A stretch of DNA of 64,000 bases, from positions 38,672 through 102,671 of the forward strand of contig NZ_WMII01000016.1 of NCBI RefSeq assembly GCF_009711265.1, in the 5' to 3' direction. Shown here piece by piece: positions 1 to 9,837 of the stretch (the first letter of the stretch is position 1; every line of letters begins with the position of its first letter). The notes below the pieces were generated by a model that ran no database searches, had not been told where the DNA came from, and saw nothing but the letters and a program-made list of their open reading frames with translations. This DNA is from Paracoccus shanxieyensis (lineage in GTDB: Bacteria > Pseudomonadota > Alphaproteobacteria > Rhodobacterales > Rhodobacteraceae). The position numbers and the translations under genes were made by a program.

Positions 1-829
1 CGGCAAGGGCGCGGTGCGCTGGCTGCGTCTGCCCGGCGGCATGTCCGTGCAGCCCTCCGAATTCCTGAAGCCCTGTTTCGTGGCCATCTGCGCATGGTTC
101 ATGGCGGCAGGCCAGTCCGTGGGCGGGCCGCCCGGTCGCGCCTATTCCGCAGGCGTCGCGGGGGCGGTGGTGATCCTTCTGGCGCTGCAGCCCGATTTCG
201 GACAGGCCTCGCTGGTGCTGTTTTCGTGGTGCGTGATGTATTTCATCGCGGGCGCGCCGCTGATGCTGCTGTTTTCGGTGCTGGGCACGGCGGTCGCGGG
301 CGGCTTTTTCGCCTATAACGCCTCGGAACACTTCGCCCGCCGGATCAACGGTTTTCTGGCCGCCGAGGTCGATCCGCGCACCCAGATCGGCTATGCCACC
401 AATGCCATTCAGGAAGGCGGCTTCTTCGGCGTCGGCGTGGGCGAGGGCTCGGTCAAATGGTCGCTGCCCGATGCGCATACCGACTTCATCATCGCGGTCG
501 CGGCCGAGGAATACGGCCTGATCATGGTGCTGGCCATCATCGCGCTGTACATGACGGTCGTCGTGCGCTCACTGATGCGGCTGCGCGACGAACGCGACCC
601 GTTCGCCCGCATCGCCGGGACCGGCCTTGCCTGCGCCTTCGGCGTGCAGGCGCTGATCAATATGGGCGTTGCCGTGCGCCTGCTGCCCGCCAAGGGCATG
701 ACGCTGCCTTTCGTCAGCTATGGCGGCTCATCGGTGATCGCCTCGGGGATCGCGGTGGGGATGCTGCTGGCGCTGACCCGCGCCCTTCCGCAGGGCCGGA
801 TGGGCGATCTGCTGGGGCGCCGGGGATGA
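1..829 (+). CDS. ftsW: FtsW, lipid II polymerase of the divisome (5' part outside window)
   Basis: SEDS-family integral membrane protein that polymerises septal peptidoglycan from lipid II with its partner class B PBP. The reading frame is open from base 2, so the gene is cut by the window edge; 275 C-terminal residues remain. The visible part starts in the family's RWL...QPSE segment and contains several hydrophobic helices, the [20 protein letters not shown] region and the C-terminal [10 protein letters not shown] signature of the FtsW/RodA family. The stop codon overlaps the murG start (ATGA), as expected inside a dcw operon. Confidence 0.95.
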   Translation, partial: GKGAVRWLRLPGGMSVQPSEFLKPCFVAICAWFMAAGQSVGGPPGRAYSAGVAGAVVILLALQPDFGQASLVLFSWCVMYFIAGAPLMLLFSVLGTAVAGGFFAYNASEHFARRINGFLAAEVDPRTQIGYATNAIQEGGFFGVGVGEGSVKWSLPDAHTDFIIAVAAEEYGLIMVLAIIALYMTVVVRSLMRLRDERDPFARIAGTGLACAFGVQALINMGVAVRLLPAKGMTLPFVSYGGSSVIASGIAVGMLLALTRALPQGRMGDLLGRRG

Positions 830-1914
830 GCGACGGACCCCTGTGCCTGATCGCCGCCGGGGGCACCGGCGGCCATATGTTCCCCGCGCAGTCCCTGGCC
901 GAGGTGCTGCTGGCGCATGGCTGGCGCGTCAAGCTGTCCACCGACGACCGCGGCGCGCGCTATGCGGGCGGCTTTCCCGATGCCGTCACGCGCGAGGTGG
1001 TCAGCTCGGCCACGACCGCGCGCGGCGGCAAGCTGGACAAGCTGATCGTGCCCGCGCGCATCGGCGCGGGGATCGTCGCGGCCATCGCCGCCATGCGCGC
1101 CGACCGGCCCGCCGTGGTGGTGGGCTTTGGCGGCTATCCGACCATTCCGGCGATGTCGGCGGCTTTTGCCCTGCGCATTCCGCGGATGATCCACGAACAG
1201 AACGGCATCATGGGTCGGGTGAATTCCGCCTTTGCCCGCCGCGTCCACAAGGTCGCCTGCGGCACATGGCCCACGGCGCTGCCGCCCGGCGTCACGGGCA
1301 TCCATACGGGTAACCCAGTCCGCAAGGCGGTGCTGGATCAGGCGGGCGCGCCTTATGCCGCGCCCGCCGACGATCTGCTGAACCTGCTGGTGATCGGCGG
1401 CAGTCAGGGCGCGCGCGTCCTGTCCGATGTGGTGCCTTTGGCCATCGCGGCCTTGCCCGATGCCCTGCGCCCGCGCCTGCGCGTCAGCCATCAGGCCCGG
1501 GCCGAGGATGCCGCGCGTGTGACCGAGGCCTATGCGCAGGCGGGCATCCGGGCCACCGTGCAGCCGTTCTTCGACGACGTGCCCCAGCGCATCGCGCAGG
1601 CGCAGCTGGTCATCAGCCGGGCCGGGGCTTCGTCCTTGGCCGACATCACCGTGATCGGACGCCCGGCGATCCTGATCCCCTTTGCCGCCGCCACCGGCGA
1701 TCACCAGACCGCAAATGCGCAGGCCCTGTCCGACAGCGGCGCGGCGTTGGTGCTGCCCGAATCCATGCTTGACGCCGAAAGCCTGCGGCGCGACATGCAA
1801 GAGATCCTTTCCGACGGCGCGCTGGCCAGCCGCATGGCCGCGACGGCCCTGTCCCTTGGGCGACCCGATGCGGCCGCCCGTCTTGCAGAACTTGTAACGG
1901 AACTTCACCAATGA
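826..1914 (+). CDS. murG: MurG, UDP-GlcNAc:undecaprenyl-PP-MurNAc-pentapeptide GlcNAc transferase
   Basis: Peripheral inner-membrane GT28 glycosyltransferase that converts lipid I to lipid II. The protein is 362 residues, normal for the family. The N-terminal glycine-rich loop GGTGGH is at residues 12-17, VVGFGGYPT and HEQN follow, and the C-terminal UDP-GlcNAc site shows GGSQGA and [11 protein letters not shown]. The chosen ATG at 826 overlaps the ftsW stop by four bases; a longer upstream extension in this frame would run antiparallel to nothing and overlap ftsW heavily, so it was refused. The stop overlaps the murC start (ATGA), indicating translational coupling. Confidence 0.96.
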   Translation: MSDGPLCLIAAGGTGGHMFPAQSLAEVLLAHGWRVKLSTDDRGARYAGGFPDAVTREVVSSATTARGGKLDKLIVPARIGAGIVAAIAAMRADRPAVVVGFGGYPTIPAMSAAFALRIPRMIHEQNGIMGRVNSAFARRVHKVACGTWPTALPPGVTGIHTGNPVRKAVLDQAGAPYAAPADDLLNLLVIGGSQGARVLSDVVPLAIAALPDALRPRLRVSHQARAEDAARVTEAYAQAGIRATVQPFFDDVPQRIAQAQLVISRAGASSLADITVIGRPAILIPFAAATGDHQTANAQALSDSGAALVLPESMLDAESLRRDMQEILSDGALASRMAATALSLGRPDAAARLAELVTELHQ

Positions 1915-3323
1915 ACGCAGCGACCAAACTTCCGGGCGAGCTTGGCCCCATCCACTTCATTGGCATCGGCGGCATCGGCATGTCGGGCATTGCCGAAGTT
2001 CTGATGACGCTGGGCTATTCGGTGCAGGGCTCGGACGCCAAGCGGTCCAAGATCACCGACCGGCTGGAAAAGCTGGGGGCGGCGGTCTTTGAAGGCCAGC
2101 GCGCCGAAAACATCGGCGATGCGGGCGTCGTGGTGATCTCGACCGCGATCAAGAAGGGCAACCCGGAACTTGAGGAAGCGCGCCGCCGTGGCCTGCCCGT
2201 GGTCCGCCGCGCCGAGATGCTGGCCGAACTGATGCGCATGCGCTCGAACGTGGCGATTGCCGGGACGCATGGCAAGACGACGACGACGACCATGGTGGCG
2301 ACGCTTCTGGATGCGGGCGGGCTGGATCCGACCGTCATCAATGGCGGCGTCATCCATGCCTATGGCAGCAATGCCCGCGCCGGGGCCGGCGAATGGATGG
2401 TGGTCGAGGCCGACGAATCCGATGGCAGCTTCAACCGCCTGCCCGCGACCATCGCCATCGTCACCAATATCGACCCCGAGCATATGGAGCACTGGGGCAG
2501 CTTCGACGCGCTGCGCAAGGGGTTCCACGATTTCGTTTCGAACATCCCGTTCTATGGCCTTGCCGTCTGCTGCACCGACCACCCCGAGGTGCAGGCGCTG
2601 GTGGGCAAGCTGACCGACCGTCGCGTCGTGACCTTCGGCTTCAACGCACAGGCCGATGTCCGCGCGATTAATCTGCGCTATGAAAACGGCATCGCCCATT
2701 TCGACGTGGCCCTGCAGGGCGAAGAGGGCAGCCCGGTGATCGAGGGCTGCACCCTGCCGATGCCCGGCGATCACAACGTCTCGAACGCGCTGGCCGCTGT
2801 CGCCGTCGCCCGCCATCTGGGCATGAAGCGCGCGCAGATCCGCGATGCGCTGGCCAAGTTCGGCGGCGTCGGTCGCCGCTTCACCCGCGTGGGCGAGGTG
2901 AATGGCGTCACCATCATCGACGATTACGGCCACCACCCGGTGGAAATCGCCGCCGTGCTGAAGGCCGCGCGTCAGGCCACCAAGGGCCGCGTCATCGCTG
3001 TGCATCAGCCGCATCGCTATTCGCGGCTGTCGAACCTTTTCGACGATTTCTGCACCTGCTTCAACGAGGCCGATGTCGTGGCCATCGCCGAGGTCTATTC
3101 CGCAGGCGAAGACCCGATCCCCGGCGCGTCGCGCGACGATCTGGTCGCCGGGCTGATCGCCCATGGCCACCGCCACGCCCGCGCCGTTCTGGGCGAGGAT
3201 GACCTTGCCCGTCTGGTTCGCGAACAGGCCCGCCCCGGCGATATGGTGGTCTGCCTTGGCGCAGGCACCATCTCGACCTGGGCCAATGGCCTGCCGGACA
3301 GACTGTCGGAGAAAGCCGCGTGA
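1911..3323 (+). CDS. murC: MurC, UDP-N-acetylmuramate--L-alanine ligase
   Basis: Cytoplasmic ATP-dependent ligase adding the first amino acid of the peptidoglycan stem peptide. 470 residues, typical length. Residues 18-26 form the GIGGIGMSG nucleotide-sugar loop, 117-127 the Mur-ligase P-loop [11 protein letters not shown], followed by [15 protein letters not shown] and a C-terminal [10 protein letters not shown] segment. Starts within the murG stop and ends within the start of the next gene, so the operon is continuous. Confidence 0.97.
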   Translation: MNAATKLPGELGPIHFIGIGGIGMSGIAEVLMTLGYSVQGSDAKRSKITDRLEKLGAAVFEGQRAENIGDAGVVVISTAIKKGNPELEEARRRGLPVVRRAEMLAELMRMRSNVAIAGTHGKTTTTTMVATLLDAGGLDPTVINGGVIHAYGSNARAGAGEWMVVEADESDGSFNRLPATIAIVTNIDPEHMEHWGSFDALRKGFHDFVSNIPFYGLAVCCTDHPEVQALVGKLTDRRVVTFGFNAQADVRAINLRYENGIAHFDVALQGEEGSPVIEGCTLPMPGDHNVSNALAAVAVARHLGMKRAQIRDALAKFGGVGRRFTRVGEVNGVTIIDDYGHHPVEIAAVLKAARQATKGRVIAVHQPHRYSRLSNLFDDFCTCFNEADVVAIAEVYSAGEDPIPGASRDDLVAGLIAHGHRHARAVLGEDDLARLVREQARPGDMVVCLGAGTISTWANGLPDRLSEKAA

Positions 3324-3580
3324 GCGAACTGGCCAACCATCCCGGCGCCGCCGCCCTGATTGCGGTGCTTTGGGCCGTGCTGGCCTGCCTGCTGCCGCTG
3401 GTCCGCCCCGCGCGCCAGCACGCGGCGATCTGGGGGCTGATCGTGATCGGCGTGCCGGTGCTGGGCTGGCTGACCTATCTGTGCGGACCGGGTTTCGGCG
3501 TGCTGTTTCTGGCGCTGGGAATCTCTATCCTCGTCTGGCCCCCCGCCGGGGCGATGCGCCGGAAACGGGGTGAGGCCTAA
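3320..3580 (+). CDS. DUF2484 family small membrane protein
   Basis: 86 residues with three hydrophobic stretches (about 11-27, 37-54 and 57-73) and a basic tail, so an inner-membrane protein. It begins with GTG overlapping the murC stop (GTGA). Proteins assigned to DUF2484 sit between murC and murB in Rhodobacterales, and this one matches in size, hydropathy and position; that assignment is from memory of the family. Function unknown; the location argues for a link to cell-wall synthesis. Confidence 0.75.
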   Translation: MSELANHPGAAALIAVLWAVLACLLPLVRPARQHAAIWGLIVIGVPVLGWLTYLCGPGFGVLFLALGISILVWPPAGAMRRKRGEA

Positions 3581-3646
3581 GGGATAAGGCTTTGCGGTTG
3601 TAAAGCTTTCGTCGCATGGTCGGGCGACGAGGCAAGCAGGGTCCCC

Positions 3647-5101
3647 ATGGTACAGCACAATGAGAATTTTGAACGCTTCCCTCGTGAATATGCACAGCTG
3701 ACATCAGACCAAAAAGCTGCGCTCGCGTGGCGCAGCATCATAAGGATGCTGCCCCAGGGCCTTCGCAGGCTACACGCAAATAACAGTATCCGTGTTTTGC
3801 GGCAGGCGCTCGTCGCGCAACTTTTCATGGCTGGCCGCGCAGAGATCACCACGCTGGAGCGCGCGGCGAACGCGACCCGACCGAGCTTTGATGGCTATTG
3901 GAGCACGTCAAGCGACCGGCCAGCTGTTGACCGTGCTGCAAACGATATGTGCAAGTGTTTAGTCGGTAACGACGGTGCAGGCTTTGGTCCGCCAAGTATG
4001 GTCATTGCCTCCACGGGAATTTCTAATTTGGTCCCAGAGAGTCATTTCATTCTGGATGACATACGGCAAATCAGGGCAAGCGCGGCTGATGCTTGGCAAA
4101 AAGCACCGACGGAACTGCCCGAGATACTGCCCCTTACACCCGAGCACACTTCAGGTCTCGTGCCGGAACAAGAAGGCCGGCATCTGCACCCGTTCTGGAA
4201 CAAGTGGTATCAAAGCGTGATCGCCGGCACGGCGCCAAATTGGAGTTTAATTAACCGCATCGCCCAGATAGACGATGCCGCGTGGGAAGAGGGCGCCGCG
4301 ACGCTCGACAAAGCGATAGACGACGCGGTCGATGATCTCTCGATTGCTATGACCGAAAACGGCGAAACTGTCGAGATCAACCCGGAAACCGGCAAGCTGC
4401 GCCTGGTCCCGACCGCTGATCTTCCTGAAGAAATGGGCATCTATGTCCGACGCAAGATGCTCAAGGCCATCGCCGTATTCGAGCAACCGCTGCCGCAATC
4501 CTATCGTGCGCTTACCCCCGATCTTGCGATGCTGCAGTGTGCGGTCGAGGATGCGCAGAACCTGCCAGTCGAACTCTACGACGCGTGTTCGTCCGCGTTG
4601 CTTCGGCTTGCGCTGCGCGCCGAGCAGGGCGAATGCCCGCCCGTCGACGGCGACCCCCTGCTGGCGGACTATCGCAATCGCCTGCGCGATGCTGGCGCCG
4701 ATATTCTGGGCTCAAATGCTGAGGCCCGCCGGGTGCTTGAACGCCGCCAAGCCATCACCGACAATGACGAGCTAATCAAAGGCTGTGACACCATCAACGA
4801 AGTAGTCGCAACGGTAGCGCCGCTGCTTGAGGGGCGTTTGGCCGAGACGCTGCCTCAGGATGCTGCCATCGCGACCGACCCGAATAGCGATCCGGCAGAA
4901 CGACGCAGTGCGTCGTTTCGCCTATCCGGTCGCCTGCTTCGCATCCTACGGTTCACTGCTGCAATCGCCATAGGGGCTGGTTTGACCTTCCGCGCCCTGA
5001 CCAAAGGCGCGGAGTTGCTGGAGGCCATGCAGTTTCTCGCCGGCAATCCGATTGTCAAAGATGCCCAACGCATCATCTATGAGATGTTAAATCTCCGCTA
5101 G
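3647..5101 (+). CDS. accessory protein of unknown function inserted in the dcw cluster
   Basis: I do not recognise a named family. The 484-residue protein is mostly helical. It has an N-terminal Arg/Ala-rich region (about 20-70), a tryptophan-rich segment at 181-213 with the pattern HPFWNKWY...W...IAQID..AWEEGA, a long charged middle, and one likely membrane helix near residues 440-458 (RFTAAIAIGAGLTF) close to the C-terminus. The W-WY-W pattern resembles alphaproteobacterial accessory proteins of unknown function that I have seen, but I cannot name a domain. The gene is visibly richer in A+T and in codons such as AAA, AAT and ATA than its neighbours, and it separates DUF2484 from murB, which are normally adjacent. 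The ATG follows AGCAGGG. It reads as a horizontally acquired cargo gene. Confidence 0.7.
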   Translation: MVQHNENFERFPREYAQLTSDQKAALAWRSIIRMLPQGLRRLHANNSIRVLRQALVAQLFMAGRAEITTLERAANATRPSFDGYWSTSSDRPAVDRAANDMCKCLVGNDGAGFGPPSMVIASTGISNLVPESHFILDDIRQIRASAADAWQKAPTELPEILPLTPEHTSGLVPEQEGRHLHPFWNKWYQSVIAGTAPNWSLINRIAQIDDAAWEEGAATLDKAIDDAVDDLSIAMTENGETVEINPETGKLRLVPTADLPEEMGIYVRRKMLKAIAVFEQPLPQSYRALTPDLAMLQCAVEDAQNLPVELYDACSSALLRLALRAEQGECPPVDGDPLLADYRNRLRDAGADILGSNAEARRVLERRQAITDNDELIKGCDTINEVVATVAPLLEGRLAETLPQDAAIATDPNSDPAERRSASFRLSGRLLRILRFTAAIAIGAGLTFRALTKGAELLEAMQFLAGNPIVKDAQRIIYEMLNLR

Positions 5102-5273
5102 CGTCCCCTCACCACCCGCATCCCATGCGGCAACTGTGGGTACTCAGTGCGCGCATGTCGCGGCCAAAACCGAAACATTTGCTGAAGATCCGCAACTTGA
5201 TGCCTCTTTGCCGTTCCTCCGGCAACGCGTGCCCGATTGACGCCCCGCGTAACGGCGATTAACCAACCCACCC

Positions 5274-6194
5274 ATGACCCAGACCCTTCCCACGCCCCGT
5301 GGCGCGTTGACGCCGAACCGCCCTTTGGCCGATCTGACATGGCTGCGTGTCGGAGGGCCTGCCGATTATCTGTTCCAGCCCGCCGATGCGGATGATCTGG
5401 CGCAGTTTCTGGCGGATCTGGATCCGGGGATGGCGGTGTTTGCCATGGGTGTGGGGTCAAACCTGATCGTGCGCGACGGGGGGATCCGGGGGGTGGTGAT
5501 CCGGCTGGGCCGGGGCTTCAACACCATTCAGATCGACGGCGACACCGTGACCGCAGGCGCGGCCGCGCTGGATGCGCATGTCGCCCGCAAGGCCGCCGAG
5601 GCGGGACGCGATCTGACCTTTCTGCGCACCATCCCCGGCAGCATCGGCGGCGCGGTGCGCATGAATGCGGGCTGCTATGGCACCTATGTGGCCGATCACC
5701 TGATCTCGGTCCGGGCGGTGACGCGCGGGGGGCAGGCGGTCGAGATCCCGGCCGCCGATCTGCGCCTGAGCTATCGCCATGCCGAGATCCCCGAGGGCTG
5801 GGTCATCACTGAGGCGCGTTTCCGCGCCGAGGCGGGCGATCCCGCCGATCTGGCCGCGAAAATGGACGACCAGCTTCAGCGCCGCGATGCTAGCCAACCG
5901 ACGCGGGACCGCACGGCGGGCTCGACCTTCCGCAATCCGGCGGGCTTTTCCTCGACCGGGCGGGCGGATGATGTGCATGATCTGAAGGCATGGTCGCTGA
6001 TCGATGCGGCGGGCCTGCGCGGACACCGGCTGGGCGGCGCGCAAATGTCTGAAAAACATCCGAATTTCCTGACAAACGCCGATGGCGCGACCGCAGCCGA
6101 GCTGGAAGCCCTGGGCGAGTTGGTGCGCGACCGGGTGCGCGAAACCTCGGGCCATGACCTGCAATGGGAGGTCATCCGGGTGGGCGAGGCCTAA
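5274..6194 (+). CDS. murB: MurB, UDP-N-acetylenolpyruvoylglucosamine reductase
   Basis: FAD-dependent reductase that makes UDP-MurNAc. 306 residues, the short type lacking the extra E. coli C-terminal loop. [12 protein letters not shown] (25-36) and [12 protein letters not shown] (59-70) form the FAD-binding part, IPGSIGGA is at 120-127, the catalytic arginine lies in LSYRHAE (165-171) and the proton-donating serine is Ser217 in [10 protein letters not shown]-terminal SEKHPNF carries the expected Glu. It starts after 172 bases without a gene (5102-5273), which include a small hairpin at 5116-5130 and a lone TTAACC half site just before the start; an internal promoter here is plausible because the inserted gene breaks the operon. 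Confidence 0.96.
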   Translation: MTQTLPTPRGALTPNRPLADLTWLRVGGPADYLFQPADADDLAQFLADLDPGMAVFAMGVGSNLIVRDGGIRGVVIRLGRGFNTIQIDGDTVTAGAAALDAHVARKAAEAGRDLTFLRTIPGSIGGAVRMNAGCYGTYVADHLISVRAVTRGGQAVEIPAADLRLSYRHAEIPEGWVITEARFRAEAGDPADLAAKMDDQLQRRDASQPTRDRTAGSTFRNPAGFSSTGRADDVHDLKAWSLIDAAGLRGHRLGGAQMSEKHPNFLTNADGATAAELEALGELVRDRVRETSGHDLQWEVIRVGEA

Positions 6195-6317
6195 GCCCGC
6201 CCGTTGCCTAGCGAATTTTCGCCCGGAACGCGAAAATCCCCTTTTGCGATGACCATTCAGCGGCTATCCTTCTCTGCATAGAAATACCCGGATCAACCGG
6301 GGCGAAGAGGCAGTAAA

Positions 6318-7241
6318 TTGGCGGGCAGGGCGAGCAGTTCGGCCCCGAAAGTCGCAGTCCTGATGGGCGGACCCTCGGCTGAGCGCGAGGTGTCGCTGTC
6401 ATCGGGCCACGAATGCGCGGTTGCGCTGCGGCAGGCGGGCTATGAGGTCACGGAAATCGACGCGGGCAGGGATTTGCCCGCACAACTGGCTGCTGCTGCG
6501 CCGGATATGGTCTTCAATGCGCTGCATGGCCGCTGGGGCGAAGACGGCTGCGTGCAGGGGCTGATGGACTGGCTGGGCTTTCGCTATACCCATTCGGGTG
6601 TGCTGGCCTCGGCACTGGCCATGGACAAGACCCGCGCCAAACATGCCTTCCGCGAAGCCGGGTTGCCGGTGATGGAAAGCCTGATCGCCGATGCCGCCGA
6701 GGTGCGCCAGCGCCATGTCATGCCGCCGCCCTATGTGGTCAAGCCGAATGACGAAGGCTCGTCCGTGGGCGTCTATATCGTGCATGACGGGGCCAATGCA
6801 CCGCCGCAGCTGTCCGACAAGATGCCCGCCCGCGTGATGGTCGAAACCTATGCGCCGGGGCGCGAGCTGACGACCGCCGTGCTGGGCGACCGGGCGCTTG
6901 GCGTGACCGAGATCGTCACCTCGGGCTGGTATGACTATGATGCGAAATACAAGCCCGGCGGCTCGCGCCATGTGATCCCCGCCGAGATCCCCGCCGAAAT
7001 CGACGCCGCCTGCCGCGACTATGCCGTGCGCGCCCATGCCGCCTTGGGATGCAGCGGCTTGTCGCGCACCGATTTTCGCTGGGATGACAGCCGCGGGCTG
7101 GACGGGCTGATCCTGCTGGAAGTGAATACCCAGCCGGGCATGACGCCGACTTCGCTTGCGCCCGAACAGGCGGCGCATGTCGGCATGGATTTCCCGGCGC
7201 TGTGCGACTGGATCGTGAAGGAGGCGCTATGCAGGGCCTGA
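6318..7241 (+). CDS. ddl: Ddl, D-alanine--D-alanine ligase
   Basis: ATP-grasp ligase making the D-Ala-D-Ala terminus of the stem peptide. 307 residues. [11 protein letters not shown] (17-27), the [16 protein letters not shown]-binding segment and the C-terminal EVNTQPGMT metal-binding motif are present. The start is a TTG at 6318 with a GAAGAGG site seven bases upstream; the first ATG downstream (6362) would delete most of the first strand and cut into GGPSAE, so TTG is preferred. The 3' end overlaps ftsQ by 13 bases. Confidence 0.95.
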   Translation: MAGRASSSAPKVAVLMGGPSAEREVSLSSGHECAVALRQAGYEVTEIDAGRDLPAQLAAAAPDMVFNALHGRWGEDGCVQGLMDWLGFRYTHSGVLASALAMDKTRAKHAFREAGLPVMESLIADAAEVRQRHVMPPPYVVKPNDEGSSVGVYIVHDGANAPPQLSDKMPARVMVETYAPGRELTTAVLGDRALGVTEIVTSGWYDYDAKYKPGGSRHVIPAEIPAEIDAACRDYAVRAHAALGCSGLSRTDFRWDDSRGLDGLILLEVNTQPGMTPTSLAPEQAAHVGMDFPALCDWIVKEALCRA

Positions 7242-8263
7242 ACCCCTTCGGTCGCAGCGCCGATGCCGGGCGTCCCGCGCCGGTGCGCCACGCGCCGATG
7301 CGCCCCGCGCCGCAGCCCAAGACCGCGACGCCGCGCCGCGATCCGGCGCCATCGCGTCTGGCCTATCGGCTGAACCGCATGATGCTGCGCCCGCTGATCC
7401 GCCGTCTGGTGCGGATCGGCATTCCCGCCTTTCTGGCGGCGATGGTGGTGGGGATCTGGCTGTCGGACGACACGCGCCGCGCCAATCTGTCCAGCAGCAT
7501 CGACGGGCTGGTCGACCGTATCCAGCACCGTGAGGCCTTCATGGTGCACAGCATGGAAATCCACGGCGCCTCGGCTGTCGTGGACAAGGGGCTGCGGGCG
7601 ATGCTGCCAGTGGACCTGCCGGCGTCGAGCTTTGAAATTGACTTGGAAAAACTGCGGGAAAGGGTGCTGAAGCTAGACGCGGTCGAGGCGGTGGATCTGC
7701 GCATCCTGCCCGGCGGTGTGCTGTCGGCAACCGTGACCGAGCGTGTGCCTGCCGTGTTGTGGCGTCATGCCCGTGGGATCGAACTGCTGGACAAGACCGG
7801 GCACCGCGTCGCCTCGGCCACATCGCGCGATGTGCGGGGCGATCTGCCGATCATCGCGGGCGAGGGGGCTGACCGTGCCGCCGCCGAGGCGATGGCGTTG
7901 ATCGACGCCGCTGGCCCGATCCTGCCCCGCCTGCGCGGGCTGGAGCGGATGGGCGAACGGCGCTGGGACGTGGTGCTGGATCGCGGCCAGCGCATCAAGC
8001 TGCCCGCCGAAGGTGCCTTGCGCGCGCTGGAACATGTCATCGCGATGGACAAGGCCCAGCACATGCTGGACCGCGACATCGCCGTGGTGGACCTGCGCGA
8101 AGAGGGCCGCCCGGTCGTGCAGATCGGACTGGACGCCCAGAACGCCATCCGCCGCGCCCGTGGTCAGGACCAGATCGGCCCGGACGGCAAGCCGATCGAG
8201 CCGGGGACGGATGCCGCCGGGAAAAGCACGACAAAGACTGCAAGCCGCGTGAAGAAGACCTGA
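7229..8263 (+). CDS. ftsQ: FtsQ, divisome assembly protein
   Basis: Bitopic inner-membrane protein that links early and late divisome components. The start is the ATG at 7229, preceded by a strong GAAGGAGG; an in-frame GTG at 7202 lacks such a site. Of 344 residues, about 1-60 are cytoplasmic and proline/arginine-rich, 61-79 are the membrane helix, and a periplasmic POTRA domain begins near residue 104 ([12 protein letters not shown]), followed by the beta domain ([23 protein letters not shown] region). The C-terminal tail is lysine/threonine-rich. Lies between ddl and ftsA as in other alphaproteobacteria. Confidence 0.93.
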   Translation: MQGLNPFGRSADAGRPAPVRHAPMRPAPQPKTATPRRDPAPSRLAYRLNRMMLRPLIRRLVRIGIPAFLAAMVVGIWLSDDTRRANLSSSIDGLVDRIQHREAFMVHSMEIHGASAVVDKGLRAMLPVDLPASSFEIDLEKLRERVLKLDAVEAVDLRILPGGVLSATVTERVPAVLWRHARGIELLDKTGHRVASATSRDVRGDLPIIAGEGADRAAAEAMALIDAAGPILPRLRGLERMGERRWDVVLDRGQRIKLPAEGALRALEHVIAMDKAQHMLDRDIAVVDLREEGRPVVQIGLDAQNAIRRARGQDQIGPDGKPIEPGTDAAGKSTTKTASRVKKT

Positions 8264-8287
8264 CAGGTCATTGATGGAGCTGGATAA

Positions 8288-9622
8288 ATGAGGGATCTGT
8301 ACCAAGGCCAGCGGGCGATGCGCAACATGCGCCGGCAAGCGATGCAGCGCGGCGTCATTGCGGTGCTGGACATTGGCACCTCGAAGATCGGCTGCCTTGT
8401 GCTGCAATTCGACGGTCCCGGCCAGTTCCGCGAAACCGATGGCGTGGGCCCCATGGCCGGTCAGTCCAACTTCCGCGTCATCGGCACGGCGCATACCCGG
8501 TCGCGTGGCATGCGCTTCGGCGAGATCGACAATATGGCCGAGACCGAGCGCGCGATCCGCACAGTGATCCAGTCGGCGCAGAAAGTCGCCGGGGTGCGGG
8601 TCGATCACGTCATCGCCTGCGTTTCCGGCGCGCGGCCGCAATCCTATGGGCTGGCCGGAGAGATCCGGCTGGATGCGGGCAAGGTCGCCGAAGATGACAT
8701 CGCCCGCGTTCTGGGCGCCTGCGACGTGCCGGATTTCGGGCGCGGGCGCGAGGTTCTGCACGCCCAGCCGGTGAACTTCGCCGTGGATGGCCGTTCGGGT
8801 CTGAACGATCCGCGCGAACATACCGGCGACAGGCTGGCCGTGGACATGCATGTGCTGACCATCGACGGCGATGCGGCGGGCAATCTGGTGCATTGCATCC
8901 GGCGCTGCGACATGGAACTGGCGGGCGTGGCCTCGGCCTCCTATGCCTCGGGGCTGGCGGCGCTGGTCGAGGACGAACAGGAACTGGGCGCGGCTTGTGT
9001 CGATCTGGGCGGCGGGACGACGGGCGTGTCGGTCTTTATCAAGAAGCACATGATCTTTGCCGATGCCGTGCGCTTCGGCGGCGATCTGATCACCATGGAC
9101 ATCGCCAAGGGACTGCGCGTCAGCCATGCCGTGGCCGAGCGGCTGAAGACCCTGCATGGCGGCGTCGAGGCGACGGGCCGCGACGACCGCGAGATGATCG
9201 AACTGGGCGGCGAGACCGGCGATTGGGAAACCGACCGCCGCAGCATCAGCCGCGCCGATCTGATCGGCATCATGCGCCCCCGCGTCGAGGAGATCCTGGA
9301 AAAGGTCGCCGAGCTGCTGGATGCGGCGGGCTTTGAATTCATGCCCTCGCGCCAGATCGTGCTGACGGGCGGCGGCAGCCAGATCCCCGGTCTGGACGTG
9401 CTGGCGGCGCGGATGCTGGGCCAGAACGTGCGCATCGGGCGTCCGCTGCGGATCCAGGGGCTCCCGCATAACGCGACTGCGCCCAGTTTCTCATCGGCGA
9501 TCGGGCTGGCGCTGCTGACGGCGCATCCGCAAGACGAATGGTGGGATTTCGCAATGCCCGCAGAGGCTTATCCCGCACGCAGCCTGAAGCGCGCCTACCG
9601 CTGGTTCAAAAGCAACTGGTAG
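8288..9622 (+). CDS. ftsA: FtsA, actin-like division protein
   Basis: Actin-fold ATPase tethering FtsZ to the membrane. 444 residues. The phosphate-1 loop VLDIGTSKIGC is at about 26-36, phosphate-2 is DLGGGTTGVSVF, and the adenosine motif is LTGGGSQIPG. The last residues (SLKRAYRWFKSNW) form the basic, aromatic amphipathic membrane-targeting helix typical of FtsA. ftsZ follows after 215 bases without a gene (9623-9837), long enough to hold a separate ftsZ promoter; I see no confident promoter elements there. Confidence 0.96.
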   Translation: MRDLYQGQRAMRNMRRQAMQRGVIAVLDIGTSKIGCLVLQFDGPGQFRETDGVGPMAGQSNFRVIGTAHTRSRGMRFGEIDNMAETERAIRTVIQSAQKVAGVRVDHVIACVSGARPQSYGLAGEIRLDAGKVAEDDIARVLGACDVPDFGRGREVLHAQPVNFAVDGRSGLNDPREHTGDRLAVDMHVLTIDGDAAGNLVHCIRRCDMELAGVASASYASGLAALVEDEQELGAACVDLGGGTTGVSVFIKKHMIFADAVRFGGDLITMDIAKGLRVSHAVAERLKTLHGGVEATGRDDREMIELGGETGDWETDRRSISRADLIGIMRPRVEEILEKVAELLDAAGFEFMPSRQIVLTGGGSQIPGLDVLAARMLGQNVRIGRPLRIQGLPHNATAPSFSSAIGLALLTAHPQDEWWDFAMPAEAYPARSLKRAYRWFKSNW

Positions 9623-9837
9623 TTGCATCCGCTCTGTATCAGGTGGCGGCGGCTTTCTGCCCCACCAGATGCAGTCGCGTGGGCAAGATACCGCCGAAAC
9701 ACCCTTAACAGACCGCCATATTTTGTGGCGTGACTGTGTTTTTCGGGTGACGTTCAAGCGGAATCTGGCTAGGCTTGGACATATCACGGGGATTCGACCG
9801 GACGCCATGTCCGGCGCAAAAACAAGGCAGGCGAGAC

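Noticed and set aside
457..825. Upstream extension of the murG frame into ftsW
   Set aside because: It encodes no MurG-like sequence and overlaps ftsW in another frame; the ATG at 826 with ATGA overlap is the natural start.
1905..3176. Long antisense frame over murC
   Set aside because: A shadow of high-GC coding; histidine/glutamine-rich translation without domains, opposite an intact murC.
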